Shown here: positions 43,682 to 51,217 of the stretch, piece by piece | Numbering within the stretch: the stretch's first letter is position 1 | How the letters are laid out: the number at the start of each line of letters is the position of its first letter | Assembly: GCF_051233475.1 (NCBI RefSeq) | Contig: NZ_JBKFGH010000008.1 | Location: 124,001 to 188,000, forward strand | Direction of reading: 5' to 3' | DNA from: Bacillus_BU sp051233475 | GTDB lineage: Bacteria > Bacillota > Bacilli > Bacillales > Cytobacillaceae | Length of the DNA: 64,000 bases | Position numbers and translations under genes: made by a program | The notes under the pieces: generated by a model | What the model was told of the DNA's origin: nothing | The model's database searches: none | What the model saw: the letters and a program-made list of their open reading frames with translations, nothing else

Positions 43682-43874
43682 AGTTATTGGCTTTGACGTT
43701 TTAACGAGGCCGATCCCCTCGACTCGCAACCTAAGCTCGAACTACCCCTGTCGAATCCGTAGCGTCCCCATGTTAGAAGGGTCAGTGTGCGATTAAGCTC
43801 ACTTGACGTTAGGATTGCTCATTGAAAGTCTCGAGCAAAAGTTATCTCGTCACCTTAACTTGGTGACATTTATT

Positions 43875-43902
43875 ATTATAACACAGCAAACTAGTTTTTC
43901 AA
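43875..43902 (-). promoter_or_regulatory. SigA promoter of ssrA
   Basis: TTGAAA, 16-bp spacer, TATAAT on the minus strand. Transcription would start about 100 nt upstream of the mature 5' end. The removed leader contains the hairpin GTCACC…GGTGAC near its start. Confidence 0.8.
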
Positions 43903-43997
43903 TTGTAACTTCCTGGCTGTTCTGCCATGGCAACCTTTAACTTTATTTTCAATAGAAAAATAAAGAATGTTAAGCACCAAAGAAATCAAGCGCACCA

Positions 43998-44465
43998 CTA
44001 CATTTTTTGTCTTTCGCGGAAGGCACGCTCAATTTCACGCTTTGCTTCCTTCTGCTTTAAATCTTCCCGTTTATCGTATTTCTTTTTACCTTTTGCAAGA
44101 CCAATTAACACCTTAGCAAATCCATTTTTTAGGTAAACCTTTAACGGAACGAGTGCATAGCCTGCTTCTTTCGTTTCACCAATCAAAGTATTAATCTGCT
44201 TTTTGTGAAGCAACAGCTTTCTTGTTCTTAGCGGATCATGATTATAGCGATTTCCCTGCTCATATGGGCTTACATGCATGCTATATAGAAACATCTCGCC
44301 ATTATGAATTCTGGCGTATGAATCTTTTAAATTAACGCGTCCACCGCGGATCGATTTAATTTCAGTCCCTTGTAGCACAAGTCCCGCTTCATATGTTTCT
44401 TCGATGAAATAATCATGATATGCTTTTTTATTTTGCGCAACAACCTTGCCCTCACCTTTTGGCAT
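43998..44465 (-). CDS. smpB: SsrA-binding protein
   Basis: 155 residues, the normal length. It opens MPKGEGKVVAQNKKAYHDYFIEETYE-like and has LVLQGTEIKSIRGGRVNLKDSY and a basic C-terminal tail (KREIERAFRERQKM), all SmpB hallmarks. It binds tmRNA and guides it to stalled ribosomes. It lies between rnr and ssrA, all on the minus strand. A terminator (44533–44556) separates it from rnr, so readthrough or its own promoter must drive it. Confidence 0.97.
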   Translation of the reverse strand: MPKGEGKVVAQNKKAYHDYFIEETYEAGLVLQGTEIKSIRGGRVNLKDSYARIHNGEMFLYSMHVSPYEQGNRYNHDPLRTRKLLLHKKQINTLIGETKEAGYALVPLKVYLKNGFAKVLIGLAKGKKKYDKREDLKQKEAKREIERAFRERQKM

Positions 44466-44532
44466 TGGAATTCCCCCACTTTCTATCTCCCTATTGTAGC
44501 AAAAATCAGCGATAGCCTCAATGAAGTGAAAA

Positions 44533-44556
44533 AAGAGCCGGAAGGCACCGGCTCTT
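44533..44556 (-). terminator. Terminator after rnr
   Basis: Stem AAGAGCCGG / CCGGCTCTT and a T-run on the minus strand, 10 nt after the rnr stop. Confidence 0.85.
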
Positions 44557-44565
44557 ACCTATTTA

Positions 44566-46923
44566 TTAACGGCGTTTCTTTTTACCCTCACGTTTAGCCT
44601 TTGCTGAGTTGTCATATGATTTCTTTTTCTTTTTTCTTCCGTTTTGCTGCCCTGAACGCGATGATGATGATGATGATGATGATGAAGATGAACCTTCAGG
44701 TCGGCCTTTTCCCTGGCGCGGTTTTCTTTGGTCACTGCCGGTTTTAAAGACCCGTGGTGAATCTGAACGTTCACGGCGCGGGGTACCCTTCATCCCGACA
44801 ATTTCAAAATCAATCGAACGTTCGTCCTTATTAACATTAATAACACGAACGGTAATTTCGTCGCCAATTCTAAATACATTTCCGGTTCGTTCACCAATCA
44901 TCGCGAAATGACGCTCATCAAAACGATAATAATCATCCGTCATATAACTGACATGAACGAGACCTTCGATTGTATTCGGCAGCTCGACAAACATCCCAAA
45001 ATTGGTAACCGAGCTAATAATACCATCGTACTCTTCACCAATTTTATCGGCCATAAATTCTGCTTTCTTCAATTCATCTGTTTCTCGCTCGGCGTCAACG
45101 GCACGCCGTTCCATTTTTGAAGAATGCTCAGCAATATCTGGCATGCGGGCGTTCCACTTTTCCCTTGTCGTTTCATCTAATTTTCCTTCAATTAAATAAG
45201 TGCGAATTAAGCGATGGACAATTAAGTCAGGATAACGACGAATTGGTGAGGTGAAATGGGTGTAAAATTCAGTCGATAAACCGAAATGTCCTAAGCTGTC
45301 AGGGTTATATTTTGCCTGTTGCATCGAGCGAAGCATCACAGTTGAAACAACCATTTCCTCTGGCTTTCCTTGCACTTCTTCAATAATTTCCTGAAGCGCC
45401 CTTGGATGCACTGAGTTCGCCGTACCTTTAACGATATAACCAAAGTTTGTAATAAACTCGAAGAATCTTCGGAGTTTATCTTCCTTTGGATCCTCATGAA
45501 TACGGTAAATAAATGGAACATCCATCCAGTGGAAATGCTCAGCAATCGTTTCGTTCGCAGCCAGCATGAACTCTTCAATAAGACGTTCCGCTACAGACCG
45601 TTCCCTAATCACAACATCTGTAGGCTTCCCTTCCTCATCAACGAGAACCTTTGCTTCTTTAAAATCAAAGTCGATTGCACCGCGCTGCATCCGTTTTTTA
45701 CGTAATATTTCAGCTAAATCTTCCATTGTTTCAAACATTGGAATGAGCGGTTCGTATCTTTTAAGTAGCTCCTCATCCTTATCCATTAGGATGCGATTAA
45801 CATCTGCGTACGTCATCCGCTCTGTTGTTTTAATAACACTTTGAAAAATTTCATGACCGACGACTTCACCATCTTCGGTGATTTCCATTGTACAAGAAAG
45901 GGTTAACCGGTCTACTTTAGGATTTAATGAACAAATCCCATTAGAAAGTCGATGGGGAATCATCGGAATTACCCGGTCCACTAAATAAACACTCGTTCCC
46001 CGATCCTCCGCTTCGCGGTCAATTGGCGACCCTTCTGTTACGTAATAGCTGACGTCCGCAATATGAACTCCTAGCTTATAGTTACCATTTTCAAGCTTCT
46101 CCACCTGAACAGCGTCATCAAGATCTTTCGCATCGGCACCATCAATGGTTACAATTACTTCATTACGAAGGTCGCGCCGGTTGGCAATCTCGCTTTCATC
46201 GATTGAATCCGGAGTCTGATTTGCTTGCTCCATGACATCTTCAGGAAAGGCAAGCGGCAATCCGTGTTTATGAATAACAGAGAGAATGTCGACACCTGGG
46301 TCGTTTTTATGACCTAGAATTTTAATAACTTCCCCTTCAGCACTTTTCCGTCCTTCAGGGTAAGTAGTTAGCTTCACAACAACCTTGTGCCCTTCAATCG
46401 CTCCCATTGACGCAGCCTTTGGAATGAAAATGTCGCTGGCGAACTTCTTATCATCCGGAATCACAAATCCAAAATGCTTGCTTTCGGTGTAGGTCCCAAC
46501 AATCTGTTGAACGCCTCTTTCAACAATTCGGACAACCGTTCCTTCGCGACGCTGCCCGGAAGTAGCCGACGCTACCCGAACTAATACAATATCTCCGTGC
46601 ATCGCCGTATTCGTTTCGTTCGGCGGGATAAAAATATCATCCATACCCGGTTCATCAGGAATCACAAACGCAAACCCTTTAGCATGTCCCGTTAATTTCC
46701 CACGAACTAAATTCATTTTTTCCGGAAGTCCATACCGGTTACTCCGTGTTCTAATAACCAGACCTTTTTCTTCCATTACTACTAGCGCTTTAACAAACTC
46801 TTTAAATGCCGAAGAATCTTCTATTCCAAAAGCCTCTTCAAGCTCCTGAACGGTAAGAGGCTTATACGCCTCATCCTTCATATACTGTAAAAGCCGGTCA
46901 ATATGCTGCTGTATTTCTTCCAC
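44566..46923 (-). CDS. rnr: Ribonuclease R
   Basis: 785 residues. There is an N-terminal helix-turn-helix-like region, cold-shock domains, and the RNB catalytic domain (TIDGADAKDLDDAVQVEKL, the Asp-rich metal site, about 263–281), then an S1 domain (about 630–715). A low-complexity basic tail includes an 11-Ser tract encoded by eight consecutive TCA codons. It degrades structured RNA 3' to 5' and also processes tmRNA-targeted messages. The start is GTG with GGAGGG upstream. It follows a carboxylesterase gene by 34 bp. Confidence 0.96.
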   Translation of the reverse strand: MEEIQQHIDRLLQYMKDEAYKPLTVQELEEAFGIEDSSAFKEFVKALVVMEEKGLVIRTRSNRYGLPEKMNLVRGKLTGHAKGFAFVIPDEPGMDDIFIPPNETNTAMHGDIVLVRVASATSGQRREGTVVRIVERGVQQIVGTYTESKHFGFVIPDDKKFASDIFIPKAASMGAIEGHKVVVKLTTYPEGRKSAEGEVIKILGHKNDPGVDILSVIHKHGLPLAFPEDVMEQANQTPDSIDESEIANRRDLRNEVIVTIDGADAKDLDDAVQVEKLENGNYKLGVHIADVSYYVTEGSPIDREAEDRGTSVYLVDRVIPMIPHRLSNGICSLNPKVDRLTLSCTMEITEDGEVVGHEIFQSVIKTTERMTYADVNRILMDKDEELLKRYEPLIPMFETMEDLAEILRKKRMQRGAIDFDFKEAKVLVDEEGKPTDVVIRERSVAERLIEEFMLAANETIAEHFHWMDVPFIYRIHEDPKEDKLRRFFEFITNFGYIVKGTANSVHPRALQEIIEEVQGKPEEMVVSTVMLRSMQQAKYNPDSLGHFGLSTEFYTHFTSPIRRYPDLIVHRLIRTYLIEGKLDETTREKWNARMPDIAEHSSKMERRAVDAERETDELKKAEFMADKIGEEYDGIISSVTNFGMFVELPNTIEGLVHVSYMTDDYYRFDERHFAMIGERTGNVFRIGDEITVRVINVNKDERSIDFEIVGMKGTPRRERSDSPRVFKTGSDQRKPRQGKGRPEGSSSSSSSSSSSRSGQQNGRKKKKKSYDNSAKAKREGKKKRR

Positions 46924-46957
46924 ATGAATCCCTCCTTTTAAGAGATTTTTCTATTTT

Positions 46958-47704
46958 TTAATATTTCCAATCCAGTCTTTCTAAAAACTGAAAAATATCT
47001 TCATGCAATTGCTCACGTTCTTTATCGAGAGTAATAACATGTCCCGACTCTTCATACCACTTTATTTCTTTTATATGCGATTCGACCTCATTATAAATGA
47101 TGTTCGCACTATTCGTGTTAATCATATGGTCGTGACGGGCCTGTACGACAAACGTGGGCGCATAAATCATATCAACATTTTCGCGAACTTCTGAGATTAA
47201 ACCCTGCAGTGCTTTTAAAGTCTTCATTGGTGTTTTTTGATACTCATTCATTTCAATTTCGATTTGCTGCAGTGTTTTTCCTTCCCTCTGTTTATATTCG
47301 CGGGCATAGTCTAGGATTCCTTTATACATGATCTCTTCACTTTTTATGTACATCGGAGCACACATTGGCACAATTCCCTTTATAGGAACAGTGTAACCCA
47401 ATTTTAAAGAAAATACGCCACCAAGCGATAAACCGGCCACCGCAATTTCCTCATAGCCCTTCGACTTTAACAGTTGATAGCCATCCATGACATCCTTCCA
47501 CCAATCTTCCGGCCCTGTATGGACAAGTTCTTCGGGAGGAACACCATGTCCTTTATAAAGCGGCGCATGAGTAGTGTAGCCCTTTTTCTCCAAAAAACGG
47601 CCCAGCATGCGAACATCCGCTGTATTTCCAGTAAATCCGTGCAGCAATAACACCGCCCGATTCCCAGCTTCAAATGTAAATGGCTTTGACGTAACTAGTT
47701 TCAT
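46958..47704 (-). CDS. est: Carboxylesterase (Est30/YvaK type)
   Basis: 248 residues with an alpha/beta-hydrolase fold. The oxyanion motif is LLLHGFTG (about 19–26), the nucleophile Ser is in GLSLGG (about 92–97), and the acid Asp in QARHDHMI and His in ESGHVIT complete the triad. It hydrolyses short-chain carboxyl esters. In Bacillus the same gene sits between secG and rnr, as here. The gap to rnr is 34 bp, so cotranscription is likely. Confidence 0.92.
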   Translation of the reverse strand: MKLVTSKPFTFEAGNRAVLLLHGFTGNTADVRMLGRFLEKKGYTTHAPLYKGHGVPPEELVHTGPEDWWKDVMDGYQLLKSKGYEEIAVAGLSLGGVFSLKLGYTVPIKGIVPMCAPMYIKSEEIMYKGILDYAREYKQREGKTLQQIEIEMNEYQKTPMKTLKALQGLISEVRENVDMIYAPTFVVQARHDHMINTNSANIIYNEVESHIKEIKWYEESGHVITLDKEREQLHEDIFQFLERLDWKY

Positions 47705-47745
47705 AAAAATACTCCTTATTCATAGATGAGGCAGCTTTCTTTTTA

Positions 47746-47937
47746 AAAGGCTGTGTTAAAGCTCAGTGTTGATTTTTTTACACAATGTTGATTGGAGCGG
47801 AAGGCGCTTGACTCCTGCGGGAGCAGCGGGACAGGTGAGACCCCACAGGAGCTTTAGCTCCGAGGAGGCTCACCGCCCGCCCCGCGGAAAGCAAGCGCCT
47901 CTCGCTGCAATCAACAGTCAAGTTTAACACAGCCTTT
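47746..47937 (+). repeat. Palindromic MITE-like element (copy F, full length)
   Basis: Termini AAAGGCTGTGTTAAA and TTTAACACAGCCTTT form a 15-bp perfect inverted repeat. The interior carries the GATTGGAGCGGAAGG end and GC-rich core. It is nearly identical to 60573–60758 and lies in the secG–esterase gap. Confidence 0.9.
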
Positions 47938-47993
47938 AAAAAAAGAATGTCCTTCCTATTATCAACATTTTCCAAGGGTCCAAGTCAATAAAA

Positions 47994-48021
47994 AAACCTG
48001 AGCCTTAATAAGGTCAGGTTT
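47994..48021 (-). terminator. Terminator of secG
   Basis: AAACCTGA-G-CCTT-AAT-AAGG-TCAGGTTT with a T7 run on the minus strand. Confidence 0.9.
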
Positions 48022-48032
48022 CACGTTTATGA

Positions 48033-48266
48033 TTAAAGTTTGAAATATGTAACTAAAATCGTCAAAATGAAAAACAATACGGATAAAACAATGGTGATAC
48101 GGTGGAGTATTAAATCGATCCCCCGTGCTTTCTGCTTCCCAAATAATTGCTCCGCGCCTCCGGAAATCGCTCCAGAAAGACCCGCGCTTTTCCCTGATTG
48201 AAGAAGTACAACCGCAATTAGACCGATACATACGATAACTAAAAGGGTAACCAATAATGCGTGCAT
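48033..48266 (-). CDS. secG: Preprotein translocase subunit SecG
   Basis: 77 residues with two transmembrane helices (ALLVTLLVIVCIGLIAVVLL and ITIVLSVLFFILTILVTY) joined by the SecG loop (QSGKSAGLSGAISGGAEQLFG). It assists SecYE in protein export. The ATG at 48266 has GGAGGTGG 5 nt upstream, preferred over an in-frame ATG 9 nt earlier. Its position upstream of the esterase–rnr–smpB–ssrA block is conserved in Bacillus. Confidence 0.95.
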   Translation of the reverse strand: MHALLVTLLVIVCIGLIAVVLLQSGKSAGLSGAISGGAEQLFGKQKARGIDLILHRITIVLSVLFFILTILVTYFKL

Positions 48267-48482
48267 GTAGTCCACCTCCTGAAAACCTTCAATTTGCAGT
48301 ATGTTTAATGTACCATATTTTAGCCCCTTTCACAATAGCATATACCTTTACGAAAGCGTGAACAAATCGCGGTTTGGTCATGTTTTTTTATTTTTGATAA
48401 CGTGAATCTGGAGGATTTTTTACGAAAAAGAAAGAAGTAATTAACACTCCTTAGAATTTTTTCACAAAAAACAAAAAAGGAG

Positions 48483-49481
48483 TTGGTCCACCTGAACACG
48501 ATTAGGGAACGAACGCGCCCCCGCAAGCTATACTTTAATGAAGCCGCTATAAGGCGAATGCCCCCAAACCACCCGAAAATCCCCATCATTGAAGAAGACT
48601 CCCGCAAGAGAGAAGCTGGCTTTATCGGCGAGCAAAAACTAGATAGACTGTTAACGACACATCCTCAAAAAGATTACCACATGTTTAATGGCCTCCATTT
48701 AGGCAACAACAACGGCTCCACCTTTCAAATTGATTCCTTCATTTATTGCCCTAGATATTTCCTTATTACCGAAGTGAAGAACATGAATGGAGAATTGACG
48801 TTTGACCGACAAGCGGGTCAATTGATTCAGAGAGTAGATAATAAGCAGATTGGTTACGAAGATCCACTTCTGCAAGCGGAATTTCAGGTCAGGCAACTAA
48901 AAATTTGGCTTATCCAGAACGGTTTCCCTGTTCCCCCGATTGAACATCTTGTGATGATGAGTCATCAAAATTGTGTGTTGCGATTCTTGAATACTGATTC
49001 TCATGACCAATATCGAATCTGTCGAGGCCGACAAGTAATCTTTCGAATTGAGGATTTTGATGTGAAGTACAAGCACGACGTATTTACACCGGCCATGATG
49101 AGGAAATTGACGAAGCTTTTATTAAAAAAACATTTTGAACCTAGCTTTGATATTGAGAAAATTTATAGGATATCTCGTTCTGAGCTTTTGAACGGAGTTC
49201 ATTGTCCGATTTGCAGGTTATTAGGAATGATTTATTATCAAGGCTGGTGGATTTGTCCGACGTGTGGATGCAAATCTAAGGATGCTTGGTTGCCTGCGCT
49301 GCGAGATTACTATCTTTTGCATGGACCATGGATCACAAATCAGCAGTTTCGGGAGTTTTTGGGGATAGAATCAGGCGATGTCGCTTATCAACACTTAAAA
49401 AAGCTAAATTTAAAAACTTCAGGCAACAACAAACAGCGATTTTATCACCTAACTTGGGATCTTTTTAATCAGTATGTGTAA
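48483..49481 (+). CDS. NERD-domain protein with zinc ribbon (copy 2)
   Basis: Up to 332 residues. It shares the layout of the gene at 16668: an N-terminal PPNHPK motif, NERD domain with GEQKL, FQIDSF and TEVKN residues (about 48–100), zinc ribbon (CPIC and CPTC, about 240–262), and a C-terminal TNQQFREFLGI segment. The start is unusual: AAAGGAG abuts the TTG at 48483, and the best-spaced codon is CTG at 48492. Nucleic-acid processing is inferred only from the fold. A degenerate repeat array begins directly after its stop. Confidence 0.8.
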   Translation: MVHLNTIRERTRPRKLYFNEAAIRRMPPNHPKIPIIEEDSRKREAGFIGEQKLDRLLTTHPQKDYHMFNGLHLGNNNGSTFQIDSFIYCPRYFLITEVKNMNGELTFDRQAGQLIQRVDNKQIGYEDPLLQAEFQVRQLKIWLIQNGFPVPPIEHLVMMSHQNCVLRFLNTDSHDQYRICRGRQVIFRIEDFDVKYKHDVFTPAMMRKLTKLLLKKHFEPSFDIEKIYRISRSELLNGVHCPICRLLGMIYYQGWWICPTCGCKSKDAWLPALRDYYLLHGPWITNQQFREFLGIESGDVAYQHLKKLNLKTSGNNKQRFYHLTWDLFNQYV

Positions 49482-49484
49482 GCT

Positions 49485-49735
49485 ATCCGTGGATTTCGGT
49501 GGTTTATCCGTGGATTCTAGGGTTTAATCCGTAGATTTATGCCCCCAATCCGTGGATTATTTAGTTTTATCCGTAGATTTTGCATTTCTATCCGTATATT
49601 AAAATTATTATAAATAACAACACCTTTCCTATTTGCCGACTACGCCATCTTATTTGCGGGTTTGTAGCCTTTATTTGCGGAAATTAGTTTCTTATTTGCC
49701 GATTAACCACTTTTATTTGCCGATGCCAATTTTCC
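49485..49735 (+). repeat. Two-block degenerate tandem array (array 4)
   Basis: Block one (49485–49605) repeats TATCCGTGGATT-type cores every 20–22 bp. Block two (49630–49735) repeats TTATTTGCGGATT / TTATTTGCCGATT cores with the same spacing. It starts 4 nt after the NERD stop codon. Block one shares its core with array 3. Confidence 0.78.
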
Positions 49736-49756
49736 GCCACAATCAACACTAAAAAA

Positions 49757-49786
49757 ACGCCGGCGGGAGCACTTCCCCGCCGGCGT
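49757..49786 (-). terminator. Terminator of the glycolytic operon (after eno)
   Basis: An 11-bp GC-rich perfect stem ACGCCGGCGGG / CCCGCCGGCGT followed by a T7 run on the minus strand. Confidence 0.95.
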
Positions 49787-49805
49787 CACGTAACTTTAAA
49801 CAAAA

Positions 49806-51101
49806 TTACTTCTTCAAGTTATAAAAAGACTTTAAACCATCATATACAGCTAATACGCCAAGATCGTCTTCGATGCGTAGTAACTGGTTGTATTTCGCGA
49901 TACGGTCTGTACGAGACATTGAACCAGTCTTGATTTGACCAGCGTTTGTTGCAACTGCGATGTCAGCGATTGTTGCATCTTCAGTTTCACCAGAACGGTG
50001 AGAAACTACTGCAGTGTAACCAGCGCGCTTCGCCATTTCGATTGCTTCGAAAGTTTCAGTTAACGTACCGATTTGGTTTACTTTTATCAAAATTGAGTTT
50101 GCAATACCTTTTTCGATACCTTCAGCAAGCTTCTTAGTGTTTGTAACGAATAAGTCGTCACCAACAAGCTGTACGCGAGTGCCAATGCGCTCAGTTAATA
50201 GCTTGTGGCCTTCCCAGTCGTTTTCGTCTAAACCATCTTCGATTGAGATGATTGGGAATTCGTTTACTAGCTCTTCGTAGAAATCAACCATTTCTGCAGA
50301 AGATAAACCTGTGCGGCCTTCGCCAGCAAGATCGTATTTGCCAGTTTCTTTGTTGTAGAATTCAGAAGAAGCTACGTCCATACCAAGGTAGATATCTTTT
50401 CCTGGCTCGTATCCTGCAGCTTTAATTGCTTCGATGATAACTTCTAAAGCTTCGCGGTTAGAACCTAGGTTAGGAGCGAAACCACCTTCGTCACCTACAG
50501 CTGTGTTTAAGCCTTTGCCAGAAAGAACTTTTTTCAAGCTGTGGAATACTTCAGCACCCATACGGATTGCTTCTTTAAAAGAAGGAGCGCCTACAGGTAA
50601 GATCATGAACTCTTGGAAGTCAACGTTGTTGTCAGCATGAGAACCACCGTTGATGATGTTCATCATTGGAGTTGGTAATTGCTTTGCATTGAATCCGCCA
50701 AGGTAACGGTAAAGTGGAAGACCCACTAAATCAGCAGCAGCATGAGCACAAGCCATAGAAACACCAAGGATTGCGTTTGCGCCTAATTTACCTTTGTTTT
50801 CAGTACCATCAAGATCGATCATTGTGCGGTCGATTGCTACTTGGTCAGTAACGTCCATACCGATTACTGCATCAGCAATAATGTTGTTTACGTTGTCAAC
50901 AGCTTTTAATACACCTTTACCAAGGTAACGAGCTTTGTCGCCGTCACGAAGCTCAACTGCTTCGTATTCACCAGTAGAAGCACCAGATGGAACTAATGCG
51001 CGTCCGAAAGCGCCTGATTCTGTAACAACTTCAACCTCAACTGTTGGATTTCCGCGAGAGTCAAGGACTTCACGAGCATAAACTTCTTGAATGTATGGCA
51101 T
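49806..51101 (-). CDS. eno: Enolase
   Basis: 431 residues. The signature SHRSGETEDATIADIAVA (about 370–387), metal-ligand segments GDEGGFAPN, SIEDGLDE and QLVGDDLF, and the catalytic Lys in ILIKVNQIGT are present. It interconverts 2-phosphoglycerate and phosphoenolpyruvate. It is the last gene of the cggR–gapA–pgk–tpiA–gpmI–eno cluster; GGAGAG precedes the ATG. Confidence 0.98.
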   Translation of the reverse strand: MPYIQEVYAREVLDSRGNPTVEVEVVTESGAFGRALVPSGASTGEYEAVELRDGDKARYLGKGVLKAVDNVNNIIADAVIGMDVTDQVAIDRTMIDLDGTENKGKLGANAILGVSMACAHAAADLVGLPLYRYLGGFNAKQLPTPMMNIINGGSHADNNVDFQEFMILPVGAPSFKEAIRMGAEVFHSLKKVLSGKGLNTAVGDEGGFAPNLGSNREALEVIIEAIKAAGYEPGKDIYLGMDVASSEFYNKETGKYDLAGEGRTGLSSAEMVDFYEELVNEFPIISIEDGLDENDWEGHKLLTERIGTRVQLVGDDLFVTNTKKLAEGIEKGIANSILIKVNQIGTLTETFEAIEMAKRAGYTAVVSHRSGETEDATIADIAVATNAGQIKTGSMSRTDRIAKYNQLLRIEDDLGVLAVYDGLKSFYNLKK

Positions 51102-51217
51102 AGCTAAATCTCTCCTTTTGAATGATTGTTATTTTTTTAAAAATAAAAACAATAAACTGTCCATATTTGAATTTACCCTAACAGATATAATATTTCAATC
51201 TGATAAAGCAAACATAC

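Larger units (their letters stand above)
43134..43769 (-). ncRNA. ssrA: tmRNA gene interrupted by a group I intron
   Basis: The 5' end GGGGACG pairs with CGTCTCC before ACCA, a 7-bp tRNA-like acceptor. The tag frame, pseudoknot-rich middle and Ala-type end follow the Bacillus order. The T-arm is split: GTGGGTTCGAT ends the 5' exon at 43428, and TCCCACC begins the 17-nt 3' exon at 43150. The spliced length is 359 nt, normal for tmRNA. The gene follows rnr and smpB on the same strand, the classical context. Function requires removal of the intron. Confidence 0.93.

Noticed and set aside
44609..44911. Asp-rich plus-strand frame opposite rnr
   Set aside because: It is the antisense reading of the Ser-codon microsatellite and S1 domain of rnr.
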